A stretch of 64,000 bases of DNA from CAVWDU01 sp963753815 (GTDB lineage Bacteria > Pseudomonadota > Gammaproteobacteria > Pseudomonadales > Halieaceae): the NCBI GenBank assembly GCA_963753815.1, contig CAVWDU010000004.1:372001-436000 (forward strand), written 5' to 3'. A program made the translations under genes and the position numbers. The notes beneath the pieces were generated by a model. The model worked only from the letters and a program-made list of their open reading frames with translations, searched no databases and had not been told where the DNA came from. Of the stretch, positions 63,816-64,000 are shown one piece after another. Position 1 is the stretch's first letter, and each line of letters begins with the position of its first letter.

Positions 63816-64000
63816 AAAACATACTCCAGTTCTACACCGGCAGTCCGAACATTCCCCGGTGTCACAAAACCTCCACCAAACTCTGGTGCAAGGATGACTT
63901 CGCCAACATAGTCCTCATCCAGCAGGTTGCGTGCGAACGCGGTAATGCGCCAGTTTTCACTCACAAGGCCGACCCGCAGATTCATAATGCCGTAACCGTC
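63812..64000 (-). CDS. TonB-dependent receptor, C-terminal fragment at window edge
   Basis: The last 62 residues of an outer-membrane beta-barrel, running off the window. The pattern NLRVGLVSENWRITAFARNLLDEDYV is the typical last-strands motif of TonB receptors, and the protein ends VELEYVF, with the C-terminal Phe needed for barrel assembly. The rest lies beyond base 64000. Substrate unknown. Confidence 0.85.
   Translation of the reverse strand, partial: DGYGIMNLRVGLVSENWRITAFARNLLDEDYVGEVILAPEFGGGFVTPGNVRTAGVELEYVF

Overview
The window is a GC-rich (about 60 to 65 %) chromosomal segment from a Gram-negative bacterium, most likely a free-living marine gammaproteobacterium. The evidence is three TonB-dependent receptors, many Sec-exported proteins, a TIGR02647-family protein, an amphi-Trp protein, DUF502, and several oxidative catabolic enzymes. 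I suspect the Halieaceae/OM60 (NOR5) neighbourhood, but that is an inference from gene content. No rRNA, tRNA, CRISPR array, prophage or insertion-sequence transposase was recognised.

Layout. 0-25 kb: a truncated coniferyl-aldehyde-type dehydrogenase, aconitase acnA, a cell-envelope operon (TonB_C protein, membrane protein, lipoprotein-like Rossmann protein), hydrolases, an MscS channel with DUF502, an unusual MetX-like hydrolase/cyclophilin fusion divergent from a PQQ quinohemoprotein alcohol dehydrogenase, and an ABC exporter. 25-38 kb: secreted proteins and peptidases (MopE/TSP3-repeat CAP protein, HEXXH protein, DUF885, M2 peptidase, metallo-beta-lactamase-fold enzyme, papain-like protease), PilZ, and a periplasmic methyltransferase. 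38.7-47.7 kb: a catabolic module made of a CHMI-like isomerase, an IclR regulator, an alpha/beta hydrolase, a citryl-CoA lyase-like enzyme, a TonB receptor, a VOC enzyme, a WrbA-like flavoprotein, a PaaK-like CoA ligase and a MetE-C-like protein. Two TTCGNTATGCGAA sites lie between its divergent arms, and a 10-bp match lies upstream of the IclR gene. This is the best candidate for an undescribed pathway. 47.8-53 kb: a zinc-uptake pair (chaperone-like protein and ZnuD-type receptor) facing a secreted zinc metalloprotease. 53-64 kb: a deletion-ridden FAD oxidoreductase pseudogene, a BtrH/DUF4872 protein, a sulfotransferase, a DUF1285-kinase-IMPase operon, a CmcJ-like oxidoreductase, a Baeyer-Villiger monooxygenase running into a frame-broken esterase, a glutaredoxin-DinB fusion, and the end of another TonB receptor.

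Two features cut across the window. First, a short interspersed repeat (core GAGCGCGATTGCCATT followed by TCAGAGGTGCCC) occurs six times, mostly at gene 3' ends; the most complete copy has 12-bp inverted ends. Second, several genes carry single-base frameshifts (about 30.2, 30.9, 47.1 and 59.8-60.9 kb) while their motifs stay intact. Either recent decay or residual sequence errors could explain this; the FAD oxidoreductase, with two large deletions, looks like a true pseudogene.
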